Shown here: positions 8,505 through 18,505 of the stretch, one piece after another
Layout of the letters: every line of letters begins with the position of its first letter
How positions within the stretch are numbered: the stretch's first letter is position 1
From: Psychrobacter immobilis
GTDB lineage: Bacteria; Pseudomonadota; Gammaproteobacteria; Pseudomonadales; Moraxellaceae
Assembly: GCF_904846285.1 (NCBI RefSeq)
Contig: NZ_CAJHAD010000011.1
Coordinates: 1 to 64,000 of the forward strand
DNA length: 64,000 nucleotides
Direction of reading: 5' to 3'
Notes under the pieces: generated by a model
Databases searched by the model: none
Told to the model about the DNA's origin: nothing
The model's input: only the letters and a program-made list of their open reading frames with translations
Made by a program: the position numbers and the translations under genes

Positions 8505-8892
8505 TTATTTACCATTGAGAGTCAATTCTTCATTTATAAAAGCATACCTTAAAGAATCTCTATATTACAACAACCGATTATTAATAAGCTGAAGATTTAA
8601 AAGATGGATATTTTAAAGGTCGTTACTTTAACCAAATATCAACACGCTTACCGATATATGTGACATACCTAGGGCAAATTTTAAGTAATATAATTGATGA
8701 GCTTATCAATGCTGTAATGCCTCAACAGGTAAATGTGTAAAAGCTTTCTCATCTATTAAGAAATAATCGCGCTAAACACAGAAAATTAAACGACATATGA
8801 AGTCAAAGCTAGCTCTAAGGATATAAAAACTGTGTTAGTGCCTATTTGATGGGCTGTCTGCAGTCCATTTTACTCATTAGCTAGGATATTTT
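8505..8892. other. divergent regulatory region between hydrolase and catalase
   Basis: About 390 bp of AT-rich DNA between two divergent genes, so it must hold promoters in both directions. I see no clear sigma-70 pair or recognisable OxyR site. A small hairpin (GGGCTG 8851-8856 with CAGTCC 8861-8866, TCTG loop) sits about 25 nt before the catalase start and could affect leader folding. Confidence 0.45.
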
Positions 8893-10980
8893 ATGAATAA
8901 GAATATTGATCATACCGACCCCGCTAAAGATATGAATACCGAACGCGGCAATGGCGGTGAAACTCACCAACGTGCTAATGGCGACACTAAAGCCATGACA
9001 ACCCAGCAGGGCGTTGTCATTTCGGACAATCAAAACTCCCTTAAGATTGGCGCTCGTGGCCCGACGCTATTAGAAGATTTTGTCTTACGCGAAAAGATTA
9101 ATCACTTTGACCATGAGCGTATTCCAGAACGTATCGTCCATGCACGTGGTAGTGCCGCCCATGGTTATTTCGAGCTGACCGAATCGTTAGAAGAATTTAC
9201 CACCGCTAAGATTTTAACCGAAACAGGCAAACAGACCCCGTTATTTGCCCGTTTTTCTACGGTTGCTGGTAATAAAGGCTCAAAAGATACACCGCGTGAT
9301 GTGCGTGGTTTTGCGGTGAAAATTTATACTGAAGAAGGTAATTGGGATATTGTCGGTAATAATATGCCGATTTTCTTTATTCAAGATGCGATGAAATTCC
9401 CTGACTTGGTTCATGCAGTTAAACCAGAGCCTGATCGCGGCTTCCCGCAAGCGGCTTCTGCCCATGATACCTTTTGGGATTTTGTGTCACTCAGCCCTGA
9501 GACCATGCACAATGTCATTTGGCTAATGAGTGATCGTGCTTTGCCTCGTAGTTTGGGGATGATGGAAGGCTTTGGTATCCATAGCTATCGCTTTATTAAT
9601 AAAGATGGTAAAAGCACCTTTGTACGCTTCCATTGGAAGCCAGTACTAGGCGTACAGTCGACCACATGGGATGAAGCGGTTAAAATCTCTGGCGCGGATC
9701 CTGATTATCATCGCCGAGATCTATTTGAATCGATTAATAATGGCGACTATCCCGAGTGGGAATTTGGCGTACAGCTATTTACTGAAGAACAAGCCAATGC
9801 GTTTCCGTTTGATCACTTAGATGCGACTAAACTGATTCCAGAAGAGACGGTGCCGGTACGCATCGTGGGTAAAATGGTGTTAAATCGCTATCCGGATAAC
9901 TTCTTTGCCGAAACGGAACAAGTGGCGTTCTGCCCATCGCATCTGCCACCGGGCATCGACTTCAGTAATGACCCATTATTGCAAGGTCGCCTATTTAGTT
10001 ATTTGGATACGCAGCTGTCGCGTTTGGGCTCACCGAATTTTGCGCAAATTCCAATTAACGCGCCAAAATGTCCGTTTGCTAACAATCAGCAAGATGGTCA
10101 TATGCAAATGCATGTCCCAAAAACTCGCGTGTTATATGAGCCACAAAGTCTTGATCCAACAAGGCCACGCGAGAGTGTTAAGAAAGGCTTTGAGTCATTC
10201 CATGAGCAGCTAGATGATGGCGTCAAAGGTCGCGTGCGCGCTGAAAGCTTTGCGGACCATTATAGCCAGCCGCGCATGTTCTACCTTAGCCAAACGCCAA
10301 CTGAGCAAGCACACATTGCTTCAGCATATGCCTTTGAGCTTGGCAAAGTAGATACGGCGCATGTACGTACGCGTATGCTCGGGCATTTACGTAATATTGA
10401 TGAAGACTTGGCAAAACGTGTCGCAACAGCATTGGGTATGGACTTGCCAGCAGTGGCAGAGCCTGCAGCGCCGATACAAGATATGGCGACTTCTGAGAAG
10501 TTACAAACGATTGGCTTGACGCCTAAAACCCTAAAAAGTCGTTTAATTGGTATCTTAGTCGCAGAAGGCTCAAAACACAGTGAGATTAAGAAGTTTGAAG
10601 AGGCCGCGAAAGCAGAGGGCGCTCGGGTAAAAATCGTCGCACCAAGTAAAGAGGTAATATTAGACGACGATACTCGCATACAAGCCGATGAGCGCGTTGC
10701 AGGTGATCCCTCAGTGATGTTTGACGCGGTGGTCAGTATCATTATGCCTGAGCAAGCAAAGAAGTTGGCTGAAGACAGCGCTATCCTTGATTGGTTTACG
10801 GACGCCTACGCGCACTGTAAAGCCATTGCTTATTGCGGGGCAACCGATGAGTTTATCTTAAGTAAATTACCAATCGAGAAAGATGCTTTTGTCACACCAC
10901 TGGCGGAATTGGATACCTTTATCGAAAATGCCAAATCTCGCTTGTGGGAACGTGAGCCAAAGGTGCGTGACTTGGCATAA
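8893..10980 (+). CDS. katE: large-subunit (clade 2) catalase, HPII/KatE type
   Basis: A 695-residue haem catalase that converts hydrogen peroxide to water and oxygen. Residues 82-90 VHARGSAAH carry the catalytic His83, [15 protein letters not shown] contains the catalytic Asn, and the [14 protein letters not shown] helix holds the haem-ligating Tyr. The additional C-terminal ~170 residues (from about [10 protein letters not shown]) form the flavodoxin/DJ-1-like domain that separates clade 2 enzymes from small-subunit catalases. The N-terminal ~45 residues are a polar extension as in HPII. TAGGAT precedes ATG 8893. A terminator follows at 11039. Psychrotolerant marine bacteria often carry such enzymes; the regulator is not visible. 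Confidence 0.95.
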   Translation: MNKNIDHTDPAKDMNTERGNGGETHQRANGDTKAMTTQQGVVISDNQNSLKIGARGPTLLEDFVLREKINHFDHERIPERIVHARGSAAHGYFELTESLEEFTTAKILTETGKQTPLFARFSTVAGNKGSKDTPRDVRGFAVKIYTEEGNWDIVGNNMPIFFIQDAMKFPDLVHAVKPEPDRGFPQAASAHDTFWDFVSLSPETMHNVIWLMSDRALPRSLGMMEGFGIHSYRFINKDGKSTFVRFHWKPVLGVQSTTWDEAVKISGADPDYHRRDLFESINNGDYPEWEFGVQLFTEEQANAFPFDHLDATKLIPEETVPVRIVGKMVLNRYPDNFFAETEQVAFCPSHLPPGIDFSNDPLLQGRLFSYLDTQLSRLGSPNFAQIPINAPKCPFANNQQDGHMQMHVPKTRVLYEPQSLDPTRPRESVKKGFESFHEQLDDGVKGRVRAESFADHYSQPRMFYLSQTPTEQAHIASAYAFELGKVDTAHVRTRMLGHLRNIDEDLAKRVATALGMDLPAVAEPAAPIQDMATSEKLQTIGLTPKTLKSRLIGILVAEGSKHSEIKKFEEAAKAEGARVKIVAPSKEVILDDDTRIQADERVAGDPSVMFDAVVSIIMPEQAKKLAEDSAILDWFTDAYAHCKAIAYCGATDEFILSKLPIEKDAFVTPLAELDTFIENAKSRLWEREPKVRDLA

Positions 10981-11285
10981 CGCTTTATAAAAGCTATCTA
11001 TCGAGAAAGTTAGCTATTTTCATTTAAATGATTAAAAAAACTCAGCTTAAGGGCTGGGTTTCTTGTTTTTATGAACTAAGTGTAAAAGCCAATAAATGGT
11101 TGATAAACGCCTAAATACTAAAGCTTAGCCACAAGCGTTCACTGAATATCACTCATAAAACAATACTGAGCGTTATAATGACAAATCATATTGTTTAGAG
11201 CGTGTTGAAAAAAGGCTGCGCTTTTATATATAAATGATGTTTATAAATAGCTATGCTAAAGGTTACATCAAAATAAAGGAATATT
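10981..11285. other. intergenic region after catalase
   Basis: About 305 bp. The first part holds the catalase terminator (annotated separately); the remainder is AT-rich and probably carries the promoter of the MBL-fold gene, but no confident -35/-10 pair was identified. Confidence 0.4.
11039..11070 (+). terminator. intrinsic terminator after catalase
   Basis: An 8-bp stem (11039-11046 with 11053-11060, one G-T wobble, 6-nt loop) is followed by TTCTTGTTTTT. It lies about 60 nt after the katE stop codon. Confidence 0.7.
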
Positions 11286-12068
11286 ATGAGCTTAATAGAT
11301 ATCGTTGCCATAGAGGGATATATTCAGACAACGTATATGGCAGTTTATCCTGACAAGTTGCTATTGCTAGATTCAGGATGTCGATGTGATGTAGATAAAA
11401 TTTTAGCGTATATTACCGATAATCTAAAACGTCCGGTCGAGCAACTTAAGACAGTCATGGTCACGCATATGCATCCTGATCATGCGGGAGGTGCTGAACT
11501 TTTGAAACAAAAAACAGGCTGTCAAATCGTCACCGCTATGTCTGACAAGCCTTGGTATCATGGCATTTTGGGAAGGTTCGCCCATCTAAATGATTTGGGA
11601 TTGACTTATTATGTGGCCAATCGACAAGGTAAGTCGGTTACCAATGTCTGGTACAACCCCATTCTAAAAGCAGATGTCAACGTTCAGGATGGTGACCCTG
11701 TGCCAAACTTTGAAGATTGGATCGTCTTGGAGACACCAGGGCATACCGATCGGGACTTGTCTTTATGGCATCCGCAAAGCAAGCAGGCGTATACCGCCGA
11801 TTTGATATTAATCATCAAAAACAGATTTGTCTCGCCTTATTTAATTACCTTGCCTGACGCTTACCGTGCATCATTGGCCAAGGTGAAAGCACTGCAACTA
11901 GATACTTTATTACTGGCACATGATAAAAGGGTTAAGCTCAGCGATGAAGACTTTGAAAAATTAATAGAACGTACACCGAATGAACCACGAGAAACAACCT
12001 TGAAACATGGTTTTAAACTCATGCTTGCACAGGTTAAGTTTGCGCGCAAAAGAGTGAATACGCCTTAG
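11286..12068 (+). CDS. MBL-fold metallo-hydrolase
   Basis: A 260-residue metallo-beta-lactamase-fold hydrolase. The metal ligands are all present: VTHMHPDHAGG (HxHxDH), ETPGHTDRD (third-site His), a bridging Asp in YTADLI and a C-terminal His in LLLAHDKRV. The family includes glyoxalase II-like enzymes, lactonases and other hydrolases; nothing here fixes the substrate. AAGGA lies 6 nt before ATG 11286. There is no signal peptide, so it is cytoplasmic. It stands alone between the catalase gene and a bidirectional terminator. Confidence 0.85.
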   Translation: MSLIDIVAIEGYIQTTYMAVYPDKLLLLDSGCRCDVDKILAYITDNLKRPVEQLKTVMVTHMHPDHAGGAELLKQKTGCQIVTAMSDKPWYHGILGRFAHLNDLGLTYYVANRQGKSVTNVWYNPILKADVNVQDGDPVPNFEDWIVLETPGHTDRDLSLWHPQSKQAYTADLILIIKNRFVSPYLITLPDAYRASLAKVKALQLDTLLLAHDKRVKLSDEDFEKLIERTPNEPRETTLKHGFKLMLAQVKFARKRVNTP

Positions 12069-12100
12069 TGAAATAAGTGTTAAATAATATCGGCCAAAAA

Positions 12101-12129
12101 AAAGCCCAATCATTAAATGATTGGGCTTT
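12101..12129. terminator. bidirectional terminator between MBL gene and tRNA-Lys
   Basis: A perfect 13-bp stem (12101-12113 with 12117-12129) with a TAA loop and flanking A/T runs sits between the rightward MBL gene and the leftward tRNA pair, so it can serve both. Confidence 0.85.
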
Positions 12130-12137
12130 CCTAAATA

Positions 12138-12213
12138 TGGTGGGCCGACCGCGACTCGAACGCGGGACCAATTGATTAAAAGTCAACTGCTCTACCAACT
12201 GAGCTATCGGCCC
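12138..12213 (-). tRNA. tRNA-Lys (anticodon TTT), copy 1
   Basis: A complete 76-nt tRNA on the minus strand: acceptor stem GGGCCGA/TCGGCCC, D-loop AGCTCAGTTGGTAGAGC, anticodon loop CTTTTAA with TTT, T-loop GTTCGAGTC and an encoded CCA end. Identical to the copy 236 nt upstream in the transcript. Confidence 0.97.
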
Positions 12214-12373
12214 TGAAGAGTGTATAAAAAAAGCACTGCTTTTTTAACTCTGCAAGAGAATTTACATTTTCGTAAATTCTGTGAAGCTTTCTAAAAGAGA
12301 ACTTCTTAAACTTCCTAACTTATTACGCTACTACCGGATAGGGTAGCATACATGATAAGGATAATACTAAAGA
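12214..12373 (-). repeat. spacer between tRNA-Lys copies with duplicated leader element
   Basis: The ~50 nt flanking the 5' end of each tRNA-Lys are nearly identical (12214-12265 and 12450-12501), both with an AAAAAAGC-AGT-GCTTTTTT hairpin (12227-12245 and 12462-12480). The repeat unit, tRNA plus leader, therefore was duplicated as a block with a period of 236 nt. Confidence 0.8.
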
Positions 12374-12449
12374 TGGTGGGCCGACCGCGACTCGAACGCG
12401 GGACCAATTGATTAAAAGTCAACTGCTCTACCAACTGAGCTATCGGCCC
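12374..12449 (-). tRNA. tRNA-Lys (anticodon TTT), copy 2
   Basis: Identical in all 76 positions to copy 1, including the encoded CCA. It is promoter-proximal in the likely leftward dicistronic tRNA transcript. Confidence 0.97.
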
Positions 12450-12803
12450 TGAAGAGTATGTAAAAAAGCACTGCTTTTTTAACTCTACAAGAGAATCTTA
12501 CTTATTAGGTAAAATTCTTAAAGCTTCATTTCTTTATCTATTCATGAATCAATATTAAAAGAGACAATAAGCTTGTTTACCCGTTTAGATTATTTGTATC
12601 TCTAAACGTGAGAGCACATTATATATATAATTATGACAATTACAACCCCGAATGTTGAAAAAAGTGCAAATCCATGTGAATTAATCCTATTTTTTTAAAT
12701 TTAAGGCTTAATGAGTTTCGAAACACGCTAAAATCCTATCAATGACGTACTCTTGACTGTCAGTTTTAAGCAGTTGGTCTTGAACGTTGTGTTCAAAATT
12801 CTT
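12450..12803. other. region between tRNA-Lys and macB
   Basis: About 350 bp holding the duplicated tRNA leader (12450-12501), a probable tRNA promoter near 12618-12645, and the 3' flank of macB. An inverted repeat TTGAAC/GTTCAA at 12780-12796 follows macB but lacks a T-run, so I do not call it a terminator. Confidence 0.5.
12618..12645 (-). promoter_or_regulatory. probable sigma-70 promoter of tRNA-Lys genes
   Basis: Reading the minus strand, TTGTAA (12645-12640), a 16-nt spacer and a consensus TATAAT (12623-12618) precede a predicted start near 12611, about 160 nt before the first tRNA. The sequence match is good; position relative to the tRNA is plausible but untested. Confidence 0.5.
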
Positions 12804-14798
12804 TTAATCCCTAGAAAGCGCTTCTACTGGATCTAACTTGGCGGCGTTGCGTGCCGGTAAAAAGCCAAAAACAACCCCAATAAGCGTTGAGCAGACAAAG
12901 GCGGCGATTATAGAGGTTGATGAGTATATGACTTTGAAACTATCGCCGCCGACACGGTTAATCAGCTCACCAATCGCAAATGCCATGCCTATACCCAATA
13001 GTCCGCCTAAAATACAGACCAAAACGGCTTCAATCAGAAACTGCTGCATGATATCGCTTTGACGCGCACCGACGGCCATACGTACGCCAATCTCATTGGT
13101 GCGCTCGGTCACTGATACCAGCATGATGTTCATGACGCCAATACCGCCGACAATCAGCGAGATAATCGCAATGGATGAAATGAGTAATGTCATGGCAGCG
13201 GTCGTAGATTCAATCGTCTGACGAATGGAGTCGGAGTTGCGTATGCGAAAATCATCGGTACCATGACGACTTTTCATCAGCTCAGATATGGCAGACTCAG
13301 CGGCAGAAGAGGAGATATTGTTGTCAATCAGCGCAACAAAGCTCTCAATATAGGCACTGCCTATCAGCCGCGACATCATAGTGGTGTAGGGCATATATAA
13401 AGTCGGCGAATCTGCGCCTCTACTAAAGCCGCTATCGTTCGGCTCTAGTACCCCAATCACGCGCCCAGGAACGCTACCGATTAGTAATACCTCGCCAATC
13501 GGATTGGCATTGTCAGGAAAAAAAGTTTTATTGGCATTATTATCAATAATGATATCTTGGGTACGGCGCAGGATACTCTGTTCATCAAAACCTTGACCTA
13601 GTGCCAGCTTTTCACCGCTCACATCGAGATAGTCTTTACCAACGCCACTGATACTGGCAGCTTCTTGAACATTACGATAGCGCACGTTCATATTGCTATT
13701 GAGCTGCGGGCTGACACTGAGCACATAGGGTTGGTCAGCGACCGCTTGAGCGTCTTGTGGGGTTAAATTATCATCGTTGTACTGACGTCTAGGGTCACCG
13801 TAGGGGTAGCCGTCAGTGACAGTAATGGTATTGGTACCTAAGGAGCTAATATTGGACAGTATCTGCTCTTGTGAGCCTTTACCCAAACCGACGACCGATA
13901 CCACGGAAGCAATACCAATGATAATCCCTAACATCGTCAATAACGTGCGCATTTTATGCGCACGCATAGCAAGTAAAGACATCTTAAAGGCTTCAAATAG
14001 ACGGTCGATAAAACTGCTAAAGGCATTTTTACGGTGTTTGTCTATCATAGCTGCTGGCTGTGCTTCTGGGCGTTGATAATATTCATTTTTATAATCGGCA
14101 ATGATATAACCGTCTTTGATTTCAATCACGCGCTCAGCTTGGGCAGCAAGCCCCGGGTCATGAGTGACCATTATTATGGTATGACCTTGCGCGTTTAAGT
14201 CTTTGAGGATTTGTACGACATCTTCACCTGATTTACTATCCAGGGCACCTGTTGGCTCATCGGCTAGGATGATATCGCCACCATTCATCAGCGCCCTTGC
14301 GATAGACACACGCTGCTGCTGTCCACCCGATAGCTGGCTTGGGCGATTATTAACTTTGTCCGCCAGTCCTAAATCTGACAATAGTTTTTCGGCACGGTCA
14401 TTACGTGCTTGCCCGTCCATCCCAGCATAGACTGCTGGTACAGAAACGTTGTCACGGGCATTGATGTCGCCCAATAGATGATAGCGCTGAAAAATAAAAC
14501 CAAAGTGCTCACGGCGTAGTTTTGCCAGCTCATCCGCATCTAGGCGGCTGACCGATTGACCAAATATCTTATAGTCGCCGGCAGTCGCTTGGTCTAAGCA
14601 ACCCAAGATATTCATCAAGGTCGATTTTCCTGAGCCTGATTGCCCAATGATAGCCACCATTTCGCCTTGATTGATGGTCAGGTTGATATCATGCAAGACG
14701 CGAATGGTCTGCTCGCCAGCTTTGAACTCTCTAATCAGTCCTTTGACTTCCATCAAAGGCGTAGCGGTGGCATTAGAAGTCGGGTCTTGGTTACTCAT
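12804..14798 (-). CDS. macB: MacB macrolide/toxin export ABC transporter, fused ATPase-permease
   Basis: A 664-residue inner-membrane protein. The N-terminal ATPase has Walker A GQSGSGKST (52-60), signature LSGGQQQR, and Walker B IILADEPTGALD. After ~270 residues comes one membrane helix, a periplasmic domain (~310-540), and three C-terminal helices of the FtsX/MacB type. MacB is a mechanotransmitter that, with MacA and a TolC-type channel, exports macrolides, peptides or lipids; the real substrate here is unknown. AGGA is 6 nt before ATG 14798. macA lies 150 nt upstream on the same strand. No outer-membrane channel gene is adjacent, so the pair probably uses a TolC encoded elsewhere. Confidence 0.94.
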   Translation of the reverse strand: MSNQDPTSNATATPLMEVKGLIREFKAGEQTIRVLHDINLTINQGEMVAIIGQSGSGKSTLMNILGCLDQATAGDYKIFGQSVSRLDADELAKLRREHFGFIFQRYHLLGDINARDNVSVPAVYAGMDGQARNDRAEKLLSDLGLADKVNNRPSQLSGGQQQRVSIARALMNGGDIILADEPTGALDSKSGEDVVQILKDLNAQGHTIIMVTHDPGLAAQAERVIEIKDGYIIADYKNEYYQRPEAQPAAMIDKHRKNAFSSFIDRLFEAFKMSLLAMRAHKMRTLLTMLGIIIGIASVVSVVGLGKGSQEQILSNISSLGTNTITVTDGYPYGDPRRQYNDDNLTPQDAQAVADQPYVLSVSPQLNSNMNVRYRNVQEAASISGVGKDYLDVSGEKLALGQGFDEQSILRRTQDIIIDNNANKTFFPDNANPIGEVLLIGSVPGRVIGVLEPNDSGFSRGADSPTLYMPYTTMMSRLIGSAYIESFVALIDNNISSSAAESAISELMKSRHGTDDFRIRNSDSIRQTIESTTAAMTLLISSIAIISLIVGGIGVMNIMLVSVTERTNEIGVRMAVGARQSDIMQQFLIEAVLVCILGGLLGIGMAFAIGELINRVGGDSFKVIYSSTSIIAAFVCSTLIGVVFGFLPARNAAKLDPVEALSRD

Positions 14799-14948
14799 TT
14801 GCTATCCTGCTTATATCAAATCAATATTAACGCTCGTTTTTTGCTATCGTCGATTCAACGTAGGTTTTAGAGTTTTAAATTTCGAGCCTTTTAAAATTCA
14901 ATAGTGTTAACGCTTGAACATCGTTAATCTTACGACTATAACCTCATA

Positions 14949-16331
14949 TTAAAACGGTCGACCGCCTCTGCCACCCATGCCACCTCTGCCGCCCTTACTG
15001 CCAATATTAGGTCCTTCTTCGCTTAAGATAACCTCATCACCTTTTTTAAGACCGCTCAAAATTTCCGCATTGACACGATTATTGATACCGACTTTGACGG
15101 TTTGTTCAACGACTTCACCATCAGCTTTAAGCACACGCACTGTTGCCATGGTTGCACTAGAATCGCTATCCAGCTTATTTGCAGTGGTAGACTCTGGTTT
15201 AGAGCCCTTAGGTTTTCTAGATGTACCAACAGGCTGCAGGGCAGCAGATGGGATAAGCAGCGCGTCTTTTGCTTGATTAATGACGATATAAACTTGCGCG
15301 GTCATATCGATACGAAAGCGGCGCTCAGTATTGGGTACTTCGATATAACCAACATAATAAATGGCCGCATCGGTAGAGCTAGTATCACTGATTTTCTCAG
15401 GAGCGGGTTCAATCGCTTTGAGGGTCGCATCATATTTTTGGTCGGGATTACCGATGATATTAAAATAGACTGGCAAGCCTGCTTTAACGTTAATGACATC
15501 AGCTTCAGAGATTTGCGCATTGATACGCACGGTGGATAAATCGGCTAAAGTCACAATGGTGGGCGCGGTTTGATTGGCGTTGACCGTCGTACCTTGCTCA
15601 GTGGTCACCGATACCACCGTCCCTGACATCGGCGCACGAATGGTGGTGTAACTTAAGTCTTCCTGCGCGGTGCTGACGTTGGTTTGAGATTTGCGCAACG
15701 CGGCTTGCTGGCTATTGATATTCGCTTCGGTGGTAGCAATCGCCGCTTTTGCCGTCTCAATAGCAGCGCGGGCATTGGCGACAGATGCTTGAGCGGTGGC
15801 AACCTTTGTTGCTTGCGTATCATAGTCCTGCTGCGATATCGCATCGATAGCCAGTAAGCCTTGCAAGCGTGAGAAATCTGCTTGTGCTTGTCTCAATTCA
15901 GCTTGACGGCTGGCAAGATCCGCTTGCGCACTTTTTAGACTTGCCTGACGGCTTAGCGACTCGGCACGGGCGCTTTGTAGCGCCGCTTCACTTTGTTCAA
16001 GGCTCGCTTGCTCATTGCTTAAATTATTCTTCTGCGTCACCTGATCAATCTGCGCAATTAAATCGCCTTTTTTGACTTCATCACCGACGTCAACAAACAG
16101 CCGCGTCACTTCACCCGATACCTGCGCGCCAACATCGACGGTATTTAACGCTTTTACTTTACCGGAGGCCATGACGTTATTTTCGATATCACCAATCTCA
16201 GCGGTCGCTGTTAGATAGTTGGGTGTGGTTTCTTTTGGCTTCAAGGTTTTGTAGGCTAGAAATCCTAAAGCGATGATGACGAGGGCAATAATGCCCCATT
16301 TGATAGCAGACTTTTTGCTCATTTTGCGCAT
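14949..16331 (-). CDS. macA: MacA periplasmic adaptor of the MacAB efflux pump
   Basis: A 460-residue membrane-fusion protein. One N-terminal helix (about 10-28) anchors it to the inner membrane; ASGKVKALNTVDVGAQVSGEV begins the lipoyl domain, residues ~95-215 form a long alanine/glutamine-rich coiled-coil hairpin, and the second lipoyl half and beta-barrel follow (VTTEQGTTVNANQTAPTI). The last ~15 residues are unusual, GGRGGMGGRGGRPF, a Gly/Arg-rich tail. Residues ~375-395 contain a Lys/Ser-rich insert. It precedes macB and is probably co-transcribed with it; together they link the MacB ATPase to an outer-membrane channel. Confidence 0.93.
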   Translation of the reverse strand: MRKMSKKSAIKWGIIALVIIALGFLAYKTLKPKETTPNYLTATAEIGDIENNVMASGKVKALNTVDVGAQVSGEVTRLFVDVGDEVKKGDLIAQIDQVTQKNNLSNEQASLEQSEAALQSARAESLSRQASLKSAQADLASRQAELRQAQADFSRLQGLLAIDAISQQDYDTQATKVATAQASVANARAAIETAKAAIATTEANINSQQAALRKSQTNVSTAQEDLSYTTIRAPMSGTVVSVTTEQGTTVNANQTAPTIVTLADLSTVRINAQISEADVINVKAGLPVYFNIIGNPDQKYDATLKAIEPAPEKISDTSSTDAAIYYVGYIEVPNTERRFRIDMTAQVYIVINQAKDALLIPSAALQPVGTSRKPKGSKPESTTANKLDSDSSATMATVRVLKADGEVVEQTVKVGINNRVNAEILSGLKKGDEVILSEEGPNIGSKGGRGGMGGRGGRPF

Positions 16332-16461
16332 GACAACAATCCAATCACAGTTAAATCAAGTGTAGCTATAGTAGAGGCTTGACGCCCAAAAGGGAATGGC
16401 AATTAGTTTGCGAAACGTTAAGAGGAAAAATCGCGACGGTAATAAATGTTAAATTTTAGAC

Positions 16462-16487
16462 AAAAAATAACCCTACAGAGAGGGTTA
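16462..16487 (-). terminator. terminator after holA
   Basis: On the minus strand TAACCCT/AGGGTTA (16487-16481 with 16474-16468, 6-nt loop) is followed by TTTTTT (16467-16462). It lies about 35 nt after the holA stop codon. Confidence 0.75.
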
Positions 16488-16520
16488 AATAAGAAAAATC
16501 GATGTTTTATCGTTAATGAA

Positions 16521-17600
16521 TTATTGTGCTTTAAACAAACCTTGCCCTGATAGCTTAAGCGCTGCTTGTAATAATAACTCCCATGCTGGCTGGCGTACCA
16601 AGCCCTTAATCGCTTGGTCACATTTATAAAGCAGAGCCGGCCAAGTCGCAGTTTGTGCTTTTGAATGGCGTCGACAGGCTTGCTGATATAAGCCTTGTTT
16701 GCTACGCCAAATGCCAAGGGCTTGCGGGTCTTGTCCATCCATTAACTGCATAATCTGCCGCATGTCTTTACTGATTGCCCATAAAACCAAAGTTGTTGGC
16801 TCATCAGTCGCTTTCAGCTGAAAAATGATTTTAGCAACTTGGGCGCTATTGCCAGCAAGCATCGCATCAGATAAATCGAACACGCTAAACTGCGCATCGC
16901 TAACCAATGCTGCTTGTAAGTCATTAATATCTAATGCTACGCCTGTCACAGGCTGGCTTGAGGTGCTTGCAGAATTAGCATTTATGATATCAACCTCTGC
17001 CATCAATTGCGGCGCAAATAAATACGATAGCCGCCATAAGGTTTGATAGGCACTAAGCAGATGATGTTCGGTATGTGACATCAGCAGTTGCCAAGCTTCT
17101 TGCGATAAGGTTAAGCCAAACTGCTGGGCTTGTATCTGCAATAACTGTTGGCGCTGCTGCTCATTATACAAATTACAATCGATGACATGACCATATTGCG
17201 CAAATGGCACAAACCATTTGCTAGTTTGCGCGCGTTTGTCTTGCTTTGGCGTGAGCCACAATAAGCTATGGCTATGCGCCCCTGTTTGCGCATCGACGGC
17301 AAAACGTTCTAGCTCGGCAATGACTGCTTTATCAGGTTTATGGTTGCCCGTGACAATGAGCGCACTCGCATCATCGAATAAAGACTGACTGCCAAGCTCT
17401 GACAACACTTCCTGCCAACTCTTTACTGACACCAGTTCGATGCGTTTAATAGCATAGTTCTGCGCGCGCCAATGCGGTCGCAGCGCATCGATGAGCCATT
17501 GACTGAGTAACGGCTCATCACCGTGTGCCAGCCACAAGCCTGCTACTGCAACGGAAGGTTGTAGCAGTTTTGGATAAGCTTGTATAAAAGTATCTTGCAT
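16521..17600 (-). CDS. holA: DNA polymerase III subunit delta
   Basis: A 359-residue clamp-loader subunit that opens the beta sliding clamp. The sequence shows the HolA pattern: an N-terminal LAHGDEPLLSQWLIDALR, a strand and helix SQSLFDDASALIVTG, a collar-like C-terminal helical region, and LLIQAALKLSGQ-type end (LLLQAALKLSGQ). I start at ATG 17600 (MQDTFIQAYP) because the longer reading starts with TTG at 17618 and adds six residues without support. It follows lptE, in the usual gammaproteobacterial leuS-lptE-holA order, and ends at a terminator. Confidence 0.92.
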   Translation of the reverse strand: MQDTFIQAYPKLLQPSVAVAGLWLAHGDEPLLSQWLIDALRPHWRAQNYAIKRIELVSVKSWQEVLSELGSQSLFDDASALIVTGNHKPDKAVIAELERFAVDAQTGAHSHSLLWLTPKQDKRAQTSKWFVPFAQYGHVIDCNLYNEQQRQQLLQIQAQQFGLTLSQEAWQLLMSHTEHHLLSAYQTLWRLSYLFAPQLMAEVDIINANSASTSSQPVTGVALDINDLQAALVSDAQFSVFDLSDAMLAGNSAQVAKIIFQLKATDEPTTLVLWAISKDMRQIMQLMDGQDPQALGIWRSKQGLYQQACRRHSKAQTATWPALLYKCDQAIKGLVRQPAWELLLQAALKLSGQGLFKAQ

Positions 17601-17732
17601 AGACGAAGAAGGACACAAGGTTATGAATATGAGGGTTAAAGCTATCTTTACCTAAAAAAGTACTTTAAATAAATGCAGCTTCAATAAAAGTGTCTTTAGA
17701 AACTTAATTTTTAAAAATAAAAAATAGCAATA

Positions 17733-18392
17733 TTAAGAACTCGGTACGATAACAGCAGTAGATACTGAGCCTTTGCCATTTTGCATAGCTGGTTTGGCGC
17801 TGTTAGGGGCGATTTTAGGCAGCGCAATTGCCACATATTGGTCAGTGATACGGCGCGCCAAGCTGTCATAGAGCCAATCGCGAATTTGATCACCCTGTTG
17901 GTCATCGGTACTCACCGATGCCTCATTATACTGATAGCTACGCTCAACTTGGATAGGATTAGTGAGCGTCACAGGCTTGCCATCCTCTACGCTTTGATAA
18001 CTGACATCAGCTGACATTACCAAGCGAATTTCTGTTAATACACCGACCAACTCATAACGCTTAAAACGGACGTTGTTAACCGTAATTGCTGCGATGGTTT
18101 CTGCACCTATTTTTTGGTTATTACTGGCAACATCCGCCAAGGTCATATTGTCAATCACATCAACGCCCAATGCCTGTAGACGTTTTGTGAGTGGTAACTT
18201 CAATGGGAATGAGGCGCGATTGTCTTCAATAATTACCGCTGTTTTAGCGACATCAAACAGCATGGGCGCATCATAGCCGCGTAGCTGAAAGCCGCAACCA
18301 CTGAGACTAGCAGTCGCACCCACTATGGCAAGCATTGGCAAAGATGCAAGTAATGCGGTCGCTAGTTTCTGTCTATTCGACTTATTAGGCAT
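17733..18392 (-). CDS. lptE: LPS assembly lipoprotein LptE
   Basis: A 219-residue outer-membrane lipoprotein that plugs the LptD barrel and helps deliver LPS to the cell surface. The signal peptide ends in a lipobox SLSGC (Cys33), followed directly by GFQLRGYDAP, the conserved LptE/RlpB start. AGGGA lies upstream of ATG 18390-18392. It sits between leuS and holA. The C-terminus (residues ~195-219) is a Ser/Lys/Asn-rich tail, as is common in this poorly conserved family. Function assigned from motif and synteny. Confidence 0.92.
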   Translation of the reverse strand: MPNKSNRQKLATALLASLPMLAIVGATASLSGCGFQLRGYDAPMLFDVAKTAVIIEDNRASFPLKLPLTKRLQALGVDVIDNMTLADVASNNQKIGAETIAAITVNNVRFKRYELVGVLTEIRLVMSADVSYQSVEDGKPVTLTNPIQVERSYQYNEASVSTDDQQGDQIRDWLYDSLARRITDQYVAIALPKIAPNSAKPAMQNGKGSVSTAVIVPSS

Positions 18393-18505
18393 GTGCTTTT
18401 TCCCTTACATGTTGTTTGATATGACGGCATAGCACAGTGCTTATCCGTCATAATCTCTATTCTTATTGTGATAAGAAAACCTAAAATATCCGCGTTTAAT
18501 TATCC

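Noticed and set aside
10281..10742. 153-codon minus-strand frame inside the catalase gene
   Set aside because: Antisense shadow of a clear catalase; no homology or start signal.
12780..12796. TTGAAC/GTTCAA hairpin after macB
   Set aside because: No T-run follows on the minus strand, so it is not a standard intrinsic terminator.
15102..15539. 145-codon plus-strand frame inside macA
   Set aside because: Antisense to a well-conserved adaptor gene and unlike any known protein.
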